Shown piece by piece: positions 1 to 11,262 of a stretch of 64,000 bases of DNA. Both the position numbers and the translations under genes were made by a program. Numbering within the stretch: position 1 is the stretch's first letter; each line of letters starts with the position of its first letter. Location of the stretch: contig NZ_SMAA01000005.1 in assembly GCF_004341685.1 (NCBI RefSeq), forward strand, positions 62,001 to 126,000, given 5' to 3'. This stretch comes from Pectinatus cerevisiiphilus (GTDB taxonomy: Bacteria; Bacillota; Negativicutes; Selenomonadales; Selenomonadaceae). Under the pieces are notes generated by a model, which saw nothing but the letters and a program-made list of their open reading frames with translations, was not told where the DNA came from and searched no databases.

Positions 1-240
1 CACACCTATAACCATGTTATGAACCAGGCTGCGTGTAAGACCGTGTAATGCTCTATGATTTTTATCGTCGGAAGGACGCTGTACAGTGACAACATTACCT
101 TCAACTATTACTTTTATATCTTTATGGCACGTACGAGACAATTCACCTTTCGGTCCTTTTACAACTACATGATTATTATCATCAACTGTAACTGTAACAC
201 CATTAGGGATCTCAATAGGTGCTTTACCTATTCTTGACAT
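1..240 (-). CDS. rplF: 50S ribosomal protein L6, N-terminal part (cut by window edge)
   Basis: This is the first 80 codons of L6, which binds 23S rRNA near the factor-binding centre of the large subunit. Reading the minus strand from an ATG at 240 gives [17 protein letters not shown], the usual L6 start, and the frame stays open to the left edge. It lies 24 bp downstream of rpsH in the spc gene order (L14-L24-L5-S14-S8-L6). The rest of the gene is outside the window. Identification is certain; completeness cannot be judged. Confidence 0.95.
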   Translation of the reverse strand, partial: MSRIGKAPIEIPNGVTVTVDDNNHVVVKGPKGELSRTCHKDIKVIVEGNVVTVQRPSDDKNHRALHGLTRSLVHNMVIGV

Positions 241-264
241 TTGTACACCTCCCAGTTCTAAAAA

Positions 265-663
265 TTACCAAACGTAAGCTAATATTTCGCCGCCAACTCC
301 TGTGCTGCGAGCCTTTTTATCACTCATAATACCTTTTGATGTAGATATTATTGCAATACCAAGTCCACCCAGAACGCGCGGTAGCTGATCTTTTTTTACA
401 TAAGTACGAAGGCCAGGACGAGAAATACGTTTTAAACCGGTTATTACGTGTTCATTATCAGGACCATATTTCAGTTTAATAGTAAGTACACCCTGCTTAT
501 TGTCTTGTGTAAAAGTATAATCTTTTATAAAGCCTTCTTCTTTTAAAACATCAGCAATAGCTTTTTTGATATTAGAACCAGGAATTTCAACTTTTTCATG
601 TAAAACAGAGTTTGCATTGCGCAAACGTGTAAGCATATCTGCAATCGGATCAGTCATTCCCAT
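265..663 (-). CDS. rpsH: 30S ribosomal protein S8
   Basis: S8 binds the central domain of 16S rRNA and is needed for early platform assembly. The 132-residue product has the normal length, starts [18 protein letters not shown] and ends with the conserved STSKGIMS and [11 protein letters not shown] signatures. The ATG at 663 was kept because family members normally carry one or two residues before MTDP. It sits between rpsN (29 bp upstream) and rplF, the standard spc order. In other bacteria S8 is the feedback repressor of this operon; no such site was sought here. Confidence 0.97.
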   Translation of the reverse strand: MGMTDPIADMLTRLRNANSVLHEKVEIPGSNIKKAIADVLKEEGFIKDYTFTQDNKQGVLTIKLKYGPDNEHVITGLKRISRPGLRTYVKKDQLPRVLGGLGIAIISTSKGIMSDKKARSTGVGGEILAYVW

Positions 664-692
664 AAAATCGATATCCTCCTTTCTTTCTAACT

Positions 693-878
693 TTACCAGC
701 TGGCTTTCGTTACACCAGGGATTGCGCCTTTATAACTTTGTTCTCTAAAACAAATACGGCACATATCAAATTTACGCATATAACCGTGCGGACGGCCACA
801 AATTTTACATCTATTATATTGACGAACTTTGTATTTTGGTTCTTTGCTCCATTTTTCGATCAATGCCTTTTTGGCCAT
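693..878 (-). CDS. rpsN: 30S ribosomal protein S14, zinc type (Z)
   Basis: S14 sits in the head of the small subunit. This 61-residue form is the short zinc-binding type: two CxxC pairs are visible (CKIC around residues 24-27 and CRIC around 40-43) within the conserved [10 protein letters not shown] region. Many Firmicutes also hold a longer zinc-free paralogue for zinc starvation; none is in this window. It starts at an ATG at 878 and is co-directional with rplE and rpsH at short spacing, so it is part of the spc operon. Confidence 0.97.
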   Translation of the reverse strand: MAKKALIEKWSKEPKYKVRQYNRCKICGRPHGYMRKFDMCRICFREQSYKGAIPGVTKASW

Positions 879-899
879 TAAAAACTATACCTCCTCTTT

Positions 900-1439
900 T
901 TATGCGCTGAACGGCATCCCCAAAAGGCGGAGAAGTTCTTTGGCCTCTTCGTCGGTTTTCGCCGTTGTTACAACTATAATGTTCATACCACGGATTTTAT
1001 CGATTTTATCATATTCGATTTCCGGGAAAATCAATTGTTCTTTAAGTCCTACTGAATAATTACCACGTCCGTCAAAAGCTTTTCCACTTACACCACGGAA
1101 GTCACGAACGCGCGGCAGTGCAATGTTTACGAACTTGTCAAGGAATTGATACATGCGTACACCGCGTAAAGTAACTTTACAACCGATAGGCATACCAACA
1201 CGTAATTTCCATGCAGCTAAAGATTTTTTAGCTCTGGTAAGTACTGGTTTCTGCCCCGCAATGATAGTCAAATCTCCAACAGCAGCATCAAGTGCTTTTG
1301 AATTGCCAACGGCTTCACCAACACCCATGTTAATAACAATCTTTGCCACTTTCGGCAACTGCATAACATTTTTATAACCAAATTTTTCGGTCAAAGCCGG
1401 TACTACTTCTTTTAAATACTTTTCCTGCAATCTATCCAC
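900..1439 (-). CDS. rplE: 50S ribosomal protein L5
   Basis: L5 binds 5S rRNA and forms part of the central protuberance and intersubunit bridge. The conserved [11 protein letters not shown] and [13 protein letters not shown] motifs are present and the length (179 residues) is normal. The upstream bases read GGAGG-CAATA-TTG-GTG. The GTG at 1439 is chosen over the TTG at 1442 because it gives an 8-nt spacing to the ribosome binding site and the N-terminus [14 protein letters not shown], which matches the family. Either choice is a non-ATG start. It lies in spc order between rplX and rpsN. Confidence 0.95.
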   Translation of the reverse strand: MDRLQEKYLKEVVPALTEKFGYKNVMQLPKVAKIVINMGVGEAVGNSKALDAAVGDLTIIAGQKPVLTRAKKSLAAWKLRVGMPIGCKVTLRGVRMYQFLDKFVNIALPRVRDFRGVSGKAFDGRGNYSVGLKEQLIFPEIEYDKIDKIRGMNIIVVTTAKTDEEAKELLRLLGMPFSA

Positions 1440-1460
1440 CAATATTGCCTCCTTCCCTTA

Positions 1461-1793
1461 TTATTTTGTCTGATCCAAAAGTTCGCCGCATTTCTTGCAT
1501 ACACGAACCATTTTCCCATCGACTAATTTTTTAGCTATACGGGTAGGTTTGGAGCATGCTGGGCATACAATCATGACTTTAGATGCATGCATAGGTGCTT
1601 CCTTAGGAATAATTCCGCCTTTAGGAACGTTTTGATTAGGCTTTGTATGGCGTTTTACTTTATTTATTCCTTCGACTACAACTTTATCTTTTTTAGGCAG
1701 AGCCTGCAAAATCTTTCCCTGCTTGCCCTTATCTTTACCGGATAATACGAGGACCGTATCACCTTTTTTTACTTTTAACTTATATTGCGACAA
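1461..1793 (-). CDS. rplX: 50S ribosomal protein L24 with zinc-ribbon tail
   Basis: L24 initiates assembly of the large subunit on 23S rRNA. The KOW motif ([18 protein letters not shown]) is at residues 9-26. The C-terminal half carries a CPAC and a CKKC pair, a zinc-ribbon arrangement known from clostridial and Thermus L24 but lost in Bacilli. The start codon is TTG at 1793, preceded by GGAGG with a 7-nt spacing; there is no nearby ATG that would fit the family N-terminus. It is flanked by rplN and rplE at 18-21 bp, as in a normal spc operon. Confidence 0.96.
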   Translation of the reverse strand: MSQYKLKVKKGDTVLVLSGKDKGKQGKILQALPKKDKVVVEGINKVKRHTKPNQNVPKGGIIPKEAPMHASKVMIVCPACSKPTRIAKKLVDGKMVRVCKKCGELLDQTK

Positions 1794-1811
1794 TCTTGCA
1801 CCTCCTCATCA

Positions 1812-2180
1812 TTAAAGTACTTCTGGCGCCAATGAGATGATTTTCATAAAATCTTTGTCACGCAATTCTCTGGCTACAGGTCCAAAAATACGGGTTCCCC
1901 TAGGGGTTCTATCATCTTTTATAATTACAGCTGCATTTTCATCAAAACGGATGTAGGATCCATCTTTTCTTCTGAGTCCTTTTTTCGTACGTACAACCAC
2001 AGCTTTAACGACATCCCCTTTTTTTACCATACCACCAGGAGATGCAGATTTTATTGCGGCGACGATTACATCACCGATGTTGGCGTACTTACGATAAGAA
2101 CCGCCCATAACACGGATGCACATTATTTCTTTTGCTCCAGTGTTATCGCCAACATTAAGCATTGTCTGTTGTTGGATCAA
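1812..2180 (-). CDS. rplN: 50S ribosomal protein L14
   Basis: L14 lies at the subunit interface and contacts 16S rRNA. The 122-residue product is full length and starts [19 protein letters not shown], exactly the family N-terminus, so the start must be the TTG at 2180. A GGAGG ribosome binding site stands 8 nt upstream. The conserved [15 protein letters not shown] and [15 protein letters not shown] segments are present. It begins the second half of the cluster after rpsQ. Confidence 0.97.
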   Translation of the reverse strand: MIQQQTMLNVGDNTGAKEIMCIRVMGGSYRKYANIGDVIVAAIKSASPGGMVKKGDVVKAVVVRTKKGLRRKDGSYIRFDENAAVIIKDDRTPRGTRIFGPVARELRDKDFMKIISLAPEVL

Positions 2181-2220
2181 TTGCTTTACCTCCTTTATTA
2201 AAATCCTTCGGCTTTAATCT

Positions 2221-2478
2221 TTATTTTGCCCGTTCAAGAATTTTAACGACTCTCCAGCGTTTATCTTTAGATAACGGACGTGTTTCCATGAGAGAAACGG
2301 TATCGCCGATATGGGCATCGTTGTTTTCATCATGAGCTTTAAATTTAACCGTCTTCTTTATAGATTTCTTATAAAGAGCATGCTGTTCAAGATCTTCAAC
2401 AGCTACTACAACGGTTTTTTCCATTTTATCACTTACGACTTTACCAATCTTAGTCTTGCGTTCATTTCTTTCACTCAT
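2221..2478 (-). CDS. rpsQ: 30S ribosomal protein S17
   Basis: S17 is an early-assembling OB-fold protein of the 30S body. A longer frame to 2517 exists, but the ATG at 2478 ([18 protein letters not shown]) is chosen because GGAAGGAGGC stands directly upstream and because the longer version would overlap rpmC. The resulting 85 residues match the family length. [10 protein letters not shown] and the basic C-terminus [15 protein letters not shown] are typical. It sits between rpmC and rplN. Confidence 0.95.
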   Translation of the reverse strand: MSERNERKTKIGKVVSDKMEKTVVVAVEDLEQHALYKKSIKKTVKFKAHDENNDAHIGDTVSLMETRPLSKDKRWRVVKILERAK

Positions 2479-2509
2479 AAAAGAGCCTCCTTCCTTATGC
2501 ATATCATCA

Positions 2510-2710
2510 TCAAGCATTAGCCTTTAATTCCTGCTCACGCTGAATTGTTTTAACACGGGCAATTGTCTTTTTAATATCTTTGATACGCATAGGATTTTCA
2601 AGCTGGCCTGTGGCAAGCTGAAATCTCAAATTGAAGAGCTCTTCTTTAAGTGAAGCAAGTTTCTGGTTAAGTTCGCCGTCACTCATATCACGTATATCTT
2701 TAACCTTCAT
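2510..2710 (-). CDS. rpmC: 50S ribosomal protein L29
   Basis: L29 is a small helical-hairpin protein at the nascent peptide exit, near the trigger factor and SRP docking site. The 66-residue product [18 protein letters not shown] with the [17 protein letters not shown] segment is diagnostic. Its ATG at 2710 lies inside the 3' end of rplP, an 11-nt overlap suggesting translational coupling. The order L16-L29-S17 is the standard S10-operon end. Confidence 0.97.
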   Translation of the reverse strand: MKVKDIRDMSDGELNQKLASLKEELFNLRFQLATGQLENPMRIKDIKKTIARVKTIQREQELKANA

Positions 2711-3140
2711 TTACTTCACCGCCCTCTTGCTGTTCTTCACGTTTTACAAATTTGGTCTTTATTGGCAGCTTATGCCCTGCAAGACGCATGGCTTCTTTTG
2801 CTATTTCTTCCGTTACGCCGCCCATTTCAAACAACACACGGCCCGGTTTTACTACTGCTACCCAGTATTCCGGCGAACCTTTACCACTACCCATACGTGT
2901 TTCAGCAGGTTTTGCAGTTACCGGTTTATCCGGGAAAATCTTAATCCAAACTTGTCCGCCACGTTTAACATAACGTGTCATTGCAATACGAGCAGCTTCA
3001 ATCTGGCGGTTGGTGATCCATGCTGATTCAAGTGCCTGAAGACCATATTCACCATGTGACACTTTATTGCCACGATGAGCTTTACCCCTCATATTACCAC
3101 GGAATTGTTTACGGAATTTTGTTCTCTTTGGTATTAACAT
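2700..3140 (-). CDS. rplP: 50S ribosomal protein L16
   Basis: L16 contacts tRNA near the peptidyl transferase and A-site region. The 146-residue product begins [19 protein letters not shown] and carries the family motif [16 protein letters not shown]. The C-terminal extension ([14 protein letters not shown]) is somewhat acidic and overlaps the rpmC start. The ATG at 3140 overlaps the rpsC stop by one base (TAATG), so translation is probably coupled to rpsC. Confidence 0.97.
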   Translation of the reverse strand: MLIPKRTKFRKQFRGNMRGKAHRGNKVSHGEYGLQALESAWITNRQIEAARIAMTRYVKRGGQVWIKIFPDKPVTAKPAETRMGSGKGSPEYWVAVVKPGRVLFEMGGVTEEIAKEAMRLAGHKLPIKTKFVKREEQQEGGEVNEG

Positions 3141-3811
3141 TAAGCTTCGCTCCCTTCAGCTGCGACCTTAACAGGCTGCTTCTTTTCTGGAAGGATTTCG
3201 CCTTTAAATATCCACACTTTTACGCCAATACGACCATAAGTTGTATGTGCTTCAGCTGTCCCATAATCAATATCAGCTCTTAATGTATGAAGTGGAATAC
3301 TGCCTTCACGATAAGATTCTCTTCTAGCGATTTCAGCACCGCCAAGACGTCCGCCAACAGTAATTTTAATACCTTTGGCTCCCATACGAATGGTGCGTCC
3401 CACAGACTGCTTCATAGCACGACGGAATGCAATACGGCGTTCAAGCTGTGATGCAATATTTTCAGCAACAAGGGTTGCATCCATATCCGGCTGTTTAATT
3501 TCAGCGATATTAATATCTACGTGCTTTGTGGTTAACTTCTTCAGGCTGTTTTTGATTTGTTCTATTCCTGAGCCGCCACGACCAATTACCATACCAGGTT
3601 TTGCGGTATGAATTGTAAGTTTAAGACGATTTTTGGAACGTTCAGTTTCAATTTTTGATACTCCGCTTTGTTGAAGACTATCTTTAAGATATTCGCGGAT
3701 CTTTATATCTTCATATAAATTTGCTGCGTAATCTTTGTCAGCATACCACTTGGCATCCCATGTCTTGACGATGCCAATACGCATGCCATGCGGATTAACT
3801 TTCTGACCCAA
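3140..3811 (-). CDS. rpsC: 30S ribosomal protein S3
   Basis: S3 forms part of the mRNA entry channel. The 223-residue product begins [14 protein letters not shown], the family N-terminus, which fixes the start at the TTG at 3811 (GGAGG 8 nt upstream). The KH domain [15 protein letters not shown] lies near residues 73-87, and the C-terminal S3 domain has [12 protein letters not shown]. It ends one base into rplP and follows rplV by 16 bp. Confidence 0.97.
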   Translation of the reverse strand: MGQKVNPHGMRIGIVKTWDAKWYADKDYAANLYEDIKIREYLKDSLQQSGVSKIETERSKNRLKLTIHTAKPGMVIGRGGSGIEQIKNSLKKLTTKHVDINIAEIKQPDMDATLVAENIASQLERRIAFRRAMKQSVGRTIRMGAKGIKITVGGRLGGAEIARRESYREGSIPLHTLRADIDYGTAEAHTTYGRIGVKVWIFKGEILPEKKQPVKVAAEGSEA

Positions 3812-3827
3812 ATCTATTACCTCCTTT

Positions 3828-4160
3828 TTATTTTTCTTTGACTATAACTGTAACATGTGATGTGCGCTTTAAAATTTTGAATGCCTGTCCACGAGAACGC
3901 GGATGGATGCGTTTCAAGGTAGGTCCCTGATCAACATATGCTTCTGCTACATAAAGAGCATCAACATTCATATCAAAATTATTTTCAGCATTTGCTACAG
4001 CTGATTTTAATACTTTATTAACTACATCAGCGCCTATTTTAGGCGTAAATTTTAAAACTGCAAAAGCTTCTGCCACATTCTTACCGCGAATGAGGTCTAT
4101 AACCACGCGAGCTTTGCGCGGAGCAATTCGAATATATTTTGCTGTTGCCTTAGCTTCCAC
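3828..4160 (-). CDS. rplV: 50S ribosomal protein L22
   Basis: L22 lines the peptide exit tunnel; its extended beta-hairpin is the target region of macrolide resistance changes. The 110-residue product begins [20 protein letters not shown] and ends with the hairpin segment [21 protein letters not shown]. The start is the GTG at 4160 after an AGGA-type ribosome binding site. It lies between rpsS and rpsC, the invariant order of the S10 operon. Confidence 0.96.
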   Translation of the reverse strand: MEAKATAKYIRIAPRKARVVIDLIRGKNVAEAFAVLKFTPKIGADVVNKVLKSAVANAENNFDMNVDALYVAEAYVDQGPTLKRIHPRSRGQAFKILKRTSHVTVIVKEK

Positions 4161-4181
4161 TAAAGTTCCTCCTTTCGGCAG

Positions 4182-4463
4182 TTATTTTAAAACGGTCTTG
4201 CGTTCTTCCCCAGAATGACCTTTAAAAGTACGCGTAGGTGCAAATTCACCTAACTTATGTCCGACCATATCTTCAGTTATATATACAGGCACATGTTTAC
4301 GACCATCATGCACAGCAATCGTATATCCCACAAACGCCGGCAAAATAGTTGAACTTCTTGACCATGTTTTTATGACTTTTTTTTCATTGCTTGCATTCAT
4401 CGCATCGATTTTTTTAACAACGCTCTGATGTACATAAGGTCCTTTTTTAACTGATCTTGACAA
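4182..4463 (-). CDS. rpsS: 30S ribosomal protein S19
   Basis: S19 works with S13 in the 30S head. The longest frame begins at a TTG at 4481, but the first codons of that version are the ribosome binding site itself (AAAGGAGG). The TTG at 4463 lies 7 nt after it and yields [18 protein letters not shown], the normal family N-terminus, so 93 residues is preferred. [20 protein letters not shown] is the conserved C-terminal signature. Neighbours are rplB and rplV. Confidence 0.95.
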   Translation of the reverse strand: MSRSVKKGPYVHQSVVKKIDAMNASNEKKVIKTWSRSSTILPAFVGYTIAVHDGRKHVPVYITEDMVGHKLGEFAPTRTFKGHSGEERKTVLK

Positions 4464-4516
4464 AATGCATCCTCCTTTCAACCATCTAGTCTGCAGCGAA
4501 ATATATGCTGCTTATA

Positions 4517-5356
4517 TTATTTATCACGTTTGCTTACGCGATGTTTAACAATAAGTTTATCGGACGGTTTTCTACGGCGTGTTTTAGCACCCATTGCGCA
4601 TTTACCCCATTTAGTTACAGGATGTTTACGACCAACAGGGCTTCTACCTTCCCCACCACCATGTGGATGGTCATTCGGGTTCATCGCGACACCACGGTTA
4701 GCCGGGCGAATACCAAGCCAGCGTGAGCGACCTGCCTTACCAATAGAAATATTTTCATGTTCAAGATTGCCAATCTGGCCGATAGTTGCACGACAATTTA
4801 TATGCACTTTACGGATTTCGCCTGAAGGCATACGCAAAAGAGCATAATTGCCTTCCTTCGCCATAAGCTGAGCGCCTGCTCCAGCGGAACGAACTAACTG
4901 TCCGCCTTTACCAATCTTAAGTTCAACATTATGGATCATTGAACCAACTGGAATATTAACTATAGGCAATGCATTACCTGGTTTTATATCAGCGTCTGGT
5001 CCGGATACGACGGTATCGCCGACTTTCAATCCATTAGGTGCAAGGATGTAACGTTTTTCACCATCAGCATAATTCAACAGAGCAATACGGGCACTGCGAT
5101 TTGGATCGTATTCAATAGTTGCTACACGAGCCGGAACAGTATCTTTATTACGTTTAAAATCAATTATACGATAAAGACGTTTATGTCCACCGCCTTGATG
5201 TCTTACTGTCAAACGACCATGCATATTGCGGCCGCCTGTTTTCTTTAATTCTTCCAACAGTGATTTTTCTGGTTTATCAGTTGTTATTTCTTCAAAAGAA
5301 GATACGGTCATAAATCTTCTTCCTGGGGAATACGGTTTAAACTTTTTTATTGCCAC
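4517..5356 (-). CDS. rplB: 50S ribosomal protein L2
   Basis: L2 is a core protein required for subunit association and peptidyl transferase assembly. The 279-residue product starts [18 protein letters not shown] at a GTG (5356) and carries the diagnostic [17 protein letters not shown] loop and the C-terminal [16 protein letters not shown]. Length is normal. The ribosome binding site AGGAGG is about 8 nt upstream. It sits between rplW and rpsS. Confidence 0.97.
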   Translation of the reverse strand: MAIKKFKPYSPGRRFMTVSSFEEITTDKPEKSLLEELKKTGGRNMHGRLTVRHQGGGHKRLYRIIDFKRNKDTVPARVATIEYDPNRSARIALLNYADGEKRYILAPNGLKVGDTVVSGPDADIKPGNALPIVNIPVGSMIHNVELKIGKGGQLVRSAGAGAQLMAKEGNYALLRMPSGEIRKVHINCRATIGQIGNLEHENISIGKAGRSRWLGIRPANRGVAMNPNDHPHGGGEGRSPVGRKHPVTKWGKCAMGAKTRRRKPSDKLIVKHRVSKRDK

Positions 5357-5380
5357 TTCATTTACCTCCTTTTCTTCAAG

Positions 5381-5662
5381 TTACGCTTCGAAGAATTCAA
5401 TTGTTTCTCCTGCAGCGAGCTTTACGATTGCTTTTTTATAATCGGCGCGTTTGCCAATGTTACGGCCCATACGTTTCATTTTACCAGTAACATTTATGGT
5501 ATTTACATCCGTTACTTTTACTTTGAAAATTTCTTCAACCGCTTTGCTAATTTCAACTTTGTTAGCTCTTTTATCAACCTTAAAAACATATTTCCCCTGA
5601 GCCATCAAATCTGTTGATCTTTCTGTTACAAGCGGTTTTATTATAATATCTCTTGCATCCAT
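5381..5662 (-). CDS. rplW: 50S ribosomal protein L23
   Basis: L23 lies at the tunnel exit and is the docking point for trigger factor and SRP. The 93-residue product [20 protein letters not shown] with [16 protein letters not shown] and a basic [19 protein letters not shown] segment is diagnostic. The ATG at 5662 overlaps the rplD stop codon by one base, which suggests translational coupling. Confidence 0.97.
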   Translation of the reverse strand: MDARDIIIKPLVTERSTDLMAQGKYVFKVDKRANKVEISKAVEEIFKVKVTDVNTINVTGKMKRMGRNIGKRADYKKAIVKLAAGETIEFFEA

Positions 5663-6285
5663 TATGCCAATACCTCCTCAACACGGGTAACAGCATCTTT
5701 CGTGATGAAAAGCTTATTATGATTTAAAATATCATAAACATTCAATCCACTGGAATTTATTGCTTTCACACCCGGAATATTACGGGAAGATTTTTCCACA
5801 TTTTCAGCAAAATCAGCAGTTATAAAAAGTGCTTTACCATCGACGCTGAAATCCTTAAGTAATTTTACAACATCTTTTGTTTTCGGTGCTGCAAAATCAA
5901 GATTTTCAAGTACGACTATATTTTTGCCGTTAACTTTATCTGTAAGTGCGCACTTAATAGCCAAGCGACGCTGTTTACGAGGCATGGAGAATGCATAAGA
6001 GCGAGGATGCGGTCCAAAAATAGTACCGCCGCCAACCCATATTGGAGAACGGGTGCTGCCGCTTCTTGCACGGCCAGTGCCTTTTTGCCGCCAAGGTTTA
6101 CGGCCACCGCCACGAACAAAACCTCTTGTCTTCGTAGCATGTGTGCCCAAGCGTTGAGCTGCAAGCTGCATAACAACGGCTTGATGCACCAGACCTTCAT
6201 TTATTTCAACACCGAATACATTTTCTGCCAGCTGTACGTCGCCGACTTTTTGTCCGGTCATATTAAATACTTCTACTGTAGGCAT
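5662..6285 (-). CDS. rplD: 50S ribosomal protein L4
   Basis: L4 reaches into the exit tunnel and, in enterobacteria, also represses the S10 operon. The 207-residue product has the conserved extended loop [19 protein letters not shown] at about residues 60-78 and [15 protein letters not shown] just after it. The start is an ATG at 6285 giving [15 protein letters not shown]. It lies between rplC and rplW in the canonical order. Confidence 0.97.
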   Translation of the reverse strand: MPTVEVFNMTGQKVGDVQLAENVFGVEINEGLVHQAVVMQLAAQRLGTHATKTRGFVRGGGRKPWRQKGTGRARSGSTRSPIWVGGGTIFGPHPRSYAFSMPRKQRRLAIKCALTDKVNGKNIVVLENLDFAAPKTKDVVKLLKDFSVDGKALFITADFAENVEKSSRNIPGVKAINSSGLNVYDILNHNKLFITKDAVTRVEEVLA

Positions 6286-6309
6286 ATTACCTCTTTATCC
6301 TCCTTCCAA

Positions 6310-6954
6310 TTATTTTTTATTTGGTTTGACTGTTTCTTTTATCATTACAAAACTATTTGTTGCTCCAGGTATAGCACCTTTTACAAGTAAAAGATTGCGA
6401 TCTTTATCAACCCGAACAATGCTAAGACGCTGTATGGTAACCTGATCTGCACCCATTCGTCCTGGCAGTTTTTTACCTTTTAGTACGCGTCCACCATGAC
6501 CACTGATCATAGCACCTGTAGAACCAGGTTCACGATGTGATTTAGAACCATGCTTCATCGGACCACATGCAAAATTATGACGTTTAATACCGCCAGCAAA
6601 ACCTTTGCCTTTTGATATTCCGACTACATCTACCAAATCACCTTCAGTAAATATATCAACATTGATTGTATCACCAACGTTATATTCAGAAGCATCAGCC
6701 AAACGAACTTCACGGATATATTTCACCGGAGTCGCTCCAGCTTTAGAAAAATGACCATGCATAGGTTTGGTTACTTTCTTTTCTTTCTTTTCACCAAAAC
6801 CAAGTTGTACTGCATTATAACCATCATTTTCCATTGTTCTATTTTGAAGCACAACATTTTTACCGGATTCAACTACTGTAACGGGTATTACTCCGCCTTC
6901 TTCGGTAAAAATCTGAGTCATGCCGAGTTTTTTACCTAAAATTGCTTTTGCCAC
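6310..6954 (-). CDS. rplC: 50S ribosomal protein L3
   Basis: L3 is one of the first proteins to bind 23S rRNA and its tip approaches the peptidyl transferase centre. The first in-frame GTG (6963) is fused to the ribosome binding site (GGAGGTG), so it cannot be the start. The GTG at 6954, 8 nt after GGAGG, gives [16 protein letters not shown], the family N-terminus; 214 residues. [14 protein letters not shown] and [20 protein letters not shown] are conserved L3 motifs. It follows rpsJ closely. Confidence 0.95.
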   Translation of the reverse strand: MAKAILGKKLGMTQIFTEEGGVIPVTVVESGKNVVLQNRTMENDGYNAVQLGFGEKKEKKVTKPMHGHFSKAGATPVKYIREVRLADASEYNVGDTINVDIFTEGDLVDVVGISKGKGFAGGIKRHNFACGPMKHGSKSHREPGSTGAMISGHGGRVLKGKKLPGRMGADQVTIQRLSIVRVDKDRNLLLVKGAIPGATNSFVMIKETVKPNKK

Positions 6955-6969
6955 GTTTGCCACCTCCTA

Positions 6970-7281
6970 TTACAATTTAATTTCGATATCCACACCAGCC
7001 GGTAAATCTAAACGCATTAAAGCATCAACTGTCTTCGATGTAGGTTCTAAAATATCAATAAGACGTTTATGTGTTCTCATTTCAAACTGTTCACGAGAAT
7101 CTTTATTTACATGTGGAGATCTTAAAATTGTATAGATATTTTTTTCGGTAGGCAAGGGAATCGGACCGGAAACCATAGCACCGGTTCTTTTGGCAGTTTC
7201 AACTATCTTAACGGCACTCTGATCAAGAGCCTTGTGATCATAAGCCTTTAAACGAATACGTATTTTTTGTTGTTTGGACAA
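6970..7281 (-). CDS. rpsJ: 30S ribosomal protein S10
   Basis: S10 is a 30S head protein and, with NusB, an antitermination factor (NusE). The 103-residue product has the conserved segments [18 protein letters not shown] and [20 protein letters not shown]. It starts with TTG at 7281, 7 nt after AAGGAGG. It is the first gene of the S10 cluster here, separated from tuf by 166 bp that contain a strong terminator. Confidence 0.96.
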   Translation of the reverse strand: MSKQQKIRIRLKAYDHKALDQSAVKIVETAKRTGAMVSGPIPLPTEKNIYTILRSPHVNKDSREQFEMRTHKRLIDILEPTSKTVDALMRLDLPAGVDIEIKL

Positions 7282-7383
7282 AATAATTCCTCCTTATCGC
7301 CTGGATTCTATGATCCGGACATTTCTCTGCATTAGTTACCTCGTCCAACAAAACGAGCAATCTAACACATCATCGCATTGGAC

Positions 7384-7429
7384 AAAAAAAAGCCTTATAT
7401 AAGGGCGGCGAAACGCCGCCCTTATATAA
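7384..7429 (-). terminator. Strong intrinsic terminator after tuf
   Basis: A perfect 16-bp stem (arms 7414-7429 and 7395-7410, with CGCCGCCC against GGGCGGCG at the core) encloses an AAA loop and is followed, on the minus strand, by a run of eight T (7391-7384). It lies 19 bp after the tuf stop codon and before rpsJ. It would end the str transcript and separate it from the S10 cluster unless antiterminated. No convincing consensus promoter was found in the 100 bp between it and rpsJ. Confidence 0.92.
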
Positions 7430-7447
7430 ACTTTATATTCTTTGAAG

Positions 7448-8635
7448 TTACTCAGCAATTTCAATTACACGGCCGGCACCAACTGTATGGCCGCCTTCAC
7501 GAATAGCGAAACGCAAACCCTTTTCAATAGCGATTGGGGTAATGAGTTCGATATCCATTTCGATATTATCACCAGGCATAACCATTTCTGTACCTTCAGG
7601 CAATTTTACAACGCCAGTAACATCTGTCGTGCGGAAATAAAACTGCGGACGATAGTTGGAGAAGAACGGAGTATGACGGCCGCCTTCATCTTTAGTCAGT
7701 ACATATACCTGAGCTTTAAATTTGGTATGCGGATGAATTGTACCAGGTTTAGCAAGAACCTGTCCACGTTCGATTTCAGTACGGTCAATACCACGCAGAA
7801 GTGCGCCGATATTATCACCAGCAACAGCGGTATCCATGCTCTTACGGAACATTTCAATACCAGTTACTGTTGTTGATTTTCTTTCATTGGAAAGACCAAT
7901 GATTTCTACAACATCATTTAATTTGAGTTCACCACGTTCAACACGGCCAGTAGCAACAGTACCACGACCAGTAATGGTAAATACATCTTCAACTGGCATC
8001 AAGAAAGGTTTATCTGTATCACGGGTAGGTGTAGGGATATAATCATCTACAGCATCCATGAGTTCAAGAATTTTCTTTTCTGCTTCAGGATCGCCTTCAA
8101 GAGCTTTTAAAGCAGAACCAGTTATAACTGGAATGTCATCACCTGGGAAGTCATAAGAAGAAAGAAGTTCGCGAACTTCCATTTCAACGAGTTCCAAAAG
8201 TTCAGGATCATCAACTTGGTCAGCTTTATTAAGGAATACAACCATTGCAGGAACGCCAACCTGACGAGCGAGCAGAATATGTTCACGAGTCTGTGGCATA
8301 GGACCATCAGCAGCACTAACAACCAGAATAGCACCATCCATCTGTGCAGCACCAGTAATCATGTTCTTTACATAGTCAGCATGGCCCGGGCAGTCAACAT
8401 GTGCATAATGTCTTTTAGCAGTTTCATATTCAACATGTGCTGTATTAATTGTAATACCACGTTCACGTTCTTCTGGAGCTTTGTCAATCATACTATAGTC
8501 TTCAAATTGAGCAAGACCTTTTTTGGAAAGCACTTTCGTAATAGCAGCTGTAAGAGTTGTCTTACCATGGTCAACATGACCGATAGTACCAATATTAACA
8601 TGTGGTTTAGTTCTTTCAAACTTTTGTTTTGCCAT
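7448..8635 (-). CDS. tuf: Elongation factor Tu
   Basis: EF-Tu carries aminoacyl-tRNA to the ribosomal A site as a GTP complex. The 395-residue product shows the P-loop GHVDHGKT (residues 19-26), the G3 motif DCPGHADYV and the G4 motif NKAD, followed by the two beta-barrel domains ending in [11 protein letters not shown]. The ATG at 8635 gives [19 protein letters not shown]. It follows fusA by 18 bp in the standard rpsL-rpsG-fusA-tuf order and is closed by a strong terminator. Confidence 0.98.
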   Translation of the reverse strand: MAKQKFERTKPHVNIGTIGHVDHGKTTLTAAITKVLSKKGLAQFEDYSMIDKAPEERERGITINTAHVEYETAKRHYAHVDCPGHADYVKNMITGAAQMDGAILVVSAADGPMPQTREHILLARQVGVPAMVVFLNKADQVDDPELLELVEMEVRELLSSYDFPGDDIPVITGSALKALEGDPEAEKKILELMDAVDDYIPTPTRDTDKPFLMPVEDVFTITGRGTVATGRVERGELKLNDVVEIIGLSNERKSTTVTGIEMFRKSMDTAVAGDNIGALLRGIDRTEIERGQVLAKPGTIHPHTKFKAQVYVLTKDEGGRHTPFFSNYRPQFYFRTTDVTGVVKLPEGTEMVMPGDNIEMDIELITPIAIEKGLRFAIREGGHTVGAGRVIEIAE

Positions 8636-8653
8636 TGTGAGTAATTTCCTCCC

Positions 8654-10732
8654 TTATTCACCTTTGTTTTTTGAAACAATAGCATCTGATATATTTCTAG
8701 GAACTTCTTCATAATGAGAAACTTCCATTGAATAGTTCCCACGACCCTGTGTTCTAGAGCGTAAATCAGTAGCATAGCCAAACATTTCAGAAAGAGGTAC
8801 CGTACCGTTAATGACTTGTACGCCATTACGCGGTTCCATTCCTTCAATGCGGCCACGGCGAGAATTAAGATCGCCGATTACATCGCCCATATAATCTTCC
8901 GGAACAGTAACTTCAACCTTAACATAAGGTTCCAGCAGTACCGGATCAGCTTTTTGTGCGCCATTTTTAAATGCCATAGAGCCAGCAATTTTAAATGCCA
9001 TTTCTGATGAATCGACTTCATGGTACGAACCATCATACACAATAGCTTTGATGTCAACCATTGGATAACCGGCTACTACGCCGTTTTCCATAGCTTCTTT
9101 AACACCATTTTCGATTGGGTTGATATATTCCTTAGGAATAGCACCGCCAACAATCTTGCTTTCAAAAGAGAAACCTGCGCCTGGTTCTTGTGGAATAAGT
9201 TCAAGCCAGCAATGACCGTATTGTCCTTTACCACCAGATTGGCGAATAAATTTACCTTCAGCTTTGACGTTTTTCTTTATAGTTTCACGATAAGCGACCT
9301 GCGGTTTACCAACAGTGCATTCTACTTTGAATTCGCGTAACATACGATCAACAATTATTTCCAGATGAAGTTCTCCCATCCCTGATATAATTGTTTGTCC
9401 AGTTTCCTGGTCGGTTGCAACGCGGAAGGTAGGATCTTCTTCTGCTAGTTTCTGGAGAGCTATCCCCATCTTTTCCTGGTCAACTTTTGTTTTTGGTTCA
9501 ACAGCGACGGAAATAACCGGGTCCGGGAATTCCATGGATTCAAGAACTATCGGATTCTTTTCATCGCAGAGTGTATCACCTGTTGTCGTATCCTTAAGTC
9601 CAACTGCAGCAGCGATATCACCACTGTACACGATATCAAGTTCTTTACGATGATTAGCATGCATCTGTAAAATACGGCCGATACGTTCTTTTTTATCTTT
9701 TGTAGAATTATATACATAAGAGCCAGCAGACAATGTACCAGAGTATACACGGAAGAACGCAAGTTTGCCGACAAATGGATCAGCCATAATTTTAAAGGCC
9801 AATGCAGAAAAAGGTTCTTCATCACTTGCATCACGTTTGGCTTCTTCGCCTGTATCCGGATTTGTTCCTTTTATAGCAGGAATATCTGTAGGTGCAGGCA
9901 TGAAAGCAATAACAGCATCCAGCATTGGCTGTATGCCCTTATTCTTATAAGAAGAACCGCAAACTACCGGGCAAATTTTACATTCTACTGTAGCTTTTCT
10001 TATTGTCTTTCTAATTTCATCTTCAGTAATTTCTCCGCCTTCAAGATATTTCATCATGAAGTCGTCATCAGTTTCAGCAATAACGTCCAGCATCTTCTGA
10101 CGGTATTCTTCAGCCTTTTCCTTTAAGTCATCAGGAATAGGTCCGAAGGTTTCCAGTTTGCCTTCTTTATCTTCATAAAGAATAGCTTCCATCTTTATAA
10201 GATCAATCATGCCACGAAAACCTTCTTCAGCTCCGATAGGAATCTGAATAGGAACAGGATTAGCGTGCAGACGATCAACCATCATCTGGATAACGTTGTA
10301 AAAATCAGCACCAACAATATCCATCTTGTTCACATAAACCATACGCGGTACATTGTAGCGTTCAGCTTGGCGCCAAACGGTTTCGGATTGTGGTTCAACA
10401 CCACTTTTTCCGGAAAGGACTGTTACGGCCCCATCAAGTACTTTTAACGAACGTTCAACTTCTACTGTGAAGTCCACGTGACCGGGTGTATCTATAATAT
10501 TGATACGATGCCCCTTCCAATGGCAGGTAGTAGCAGCAGAGGTAATAGTTATTCCTCTTTCCTGTTCCTGTGCCATCCAGTCCATAGTCGCTGCGCCGTC
10601 ATGGACTTCGCCGATCTTATGAACAATGCCAGTGTAGAACAGTATACGTTCGGTCGTAGTGGTTTTTCCAGCATCAATATGTGCAATGATACCTATATTG
10701 CGAGTTTTTTCAAGGGAAAACTCTCTAGCCAC
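8654..10732 (-). CDS. fusA: Elongation factor G
   Basis: EF-G is the GTPase that drives translocation and, with RRF, ribosome recycling. The 692-residue product has the P-loop AHIDAGKT (residues 17-24), DTPGHVDF and NKMD motifs, and the domain IV/V segments typical of bacterial FusA (for example GGGAIP-like [10 protein letters not shown]). The start is a GTG at 10732 preceded by AAGGAG. It lies between rpsG and tuf, so it is the housekeeping copy. Confidence 0.97.
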   Translation of the reverse strand: MAREFSLEKTRNIGIIAHIDAGKTTTTERILFYTGIVHKIGEVHDGAATMDWMAQEQERGITITSAATTCHWKGHRINIIDTPGHVDFTVEVERSLKVLDGAVTVLSGKSGVEPQSETVWRQAERYNVPRMVYVNKMDIVGADFYNVIQMMVDRLHANPVPIQIPIGAEEGFRGMIDLIKMEAILYEDKEGKLETFGPIPDDLKEKAEEYRQKMLDVIAETDDDFMMKYLEGGEITEDEIRKTIRKATVECKICPVVCGSSYKNKGIQPMLDAVIAFMPAPTDIPAIKGTNPDTGEEAKRDASDEEPFSALAFKIMADPFVGKLAFFRVYSGTLSAGSYVYNSTKDKKERIGRILQMHANHRKELDIVYSGDIAAAVGLKDTTTGDTLCDEKNPIVLESMEFPDPVISVAVEPKTKVDQEKMGIALQKLAEEDPTFRVATDQETGQTIISGMGELHLEIIVDRMLREFKVECTVGKPQVAYRETIKKNVKAEGKFIRQSGGKGQYGHCWLELIPQEPGAGFSFESKIVGGAIPKEYINPIENGVKEAMENGVVAGYPMVDIKAIVYDGSYHEVDSSEMAFKIAGSMAFKNGAQKADPVLLEPYVKVEVTVPEDYMGDVIGDLNSRRGRIEGMEPRNGVQVINGTVPLSEMFGYATDLRSRTQGRGNYSMEVSHYEEVPRNISDAIVSKNKGE

Positions 10733-10758
10733 TTACATCGCTCCTTGTTCTCTAAAAA

Positions 10759-11229
<471 letters not shown>

Positions 11230-11262
11230 CTATGTCCCTCCTTGTTATTAATCATTTTTTAA

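Noticed and set aside
7282-7383. Possible rpsJ promoter (TTGCTC-16-TAACTA) and a small CTCG/CGAG hairpin
   Set aside because: Both are too weak to call; left as part of the finding on the tuf-rpsJ junction.
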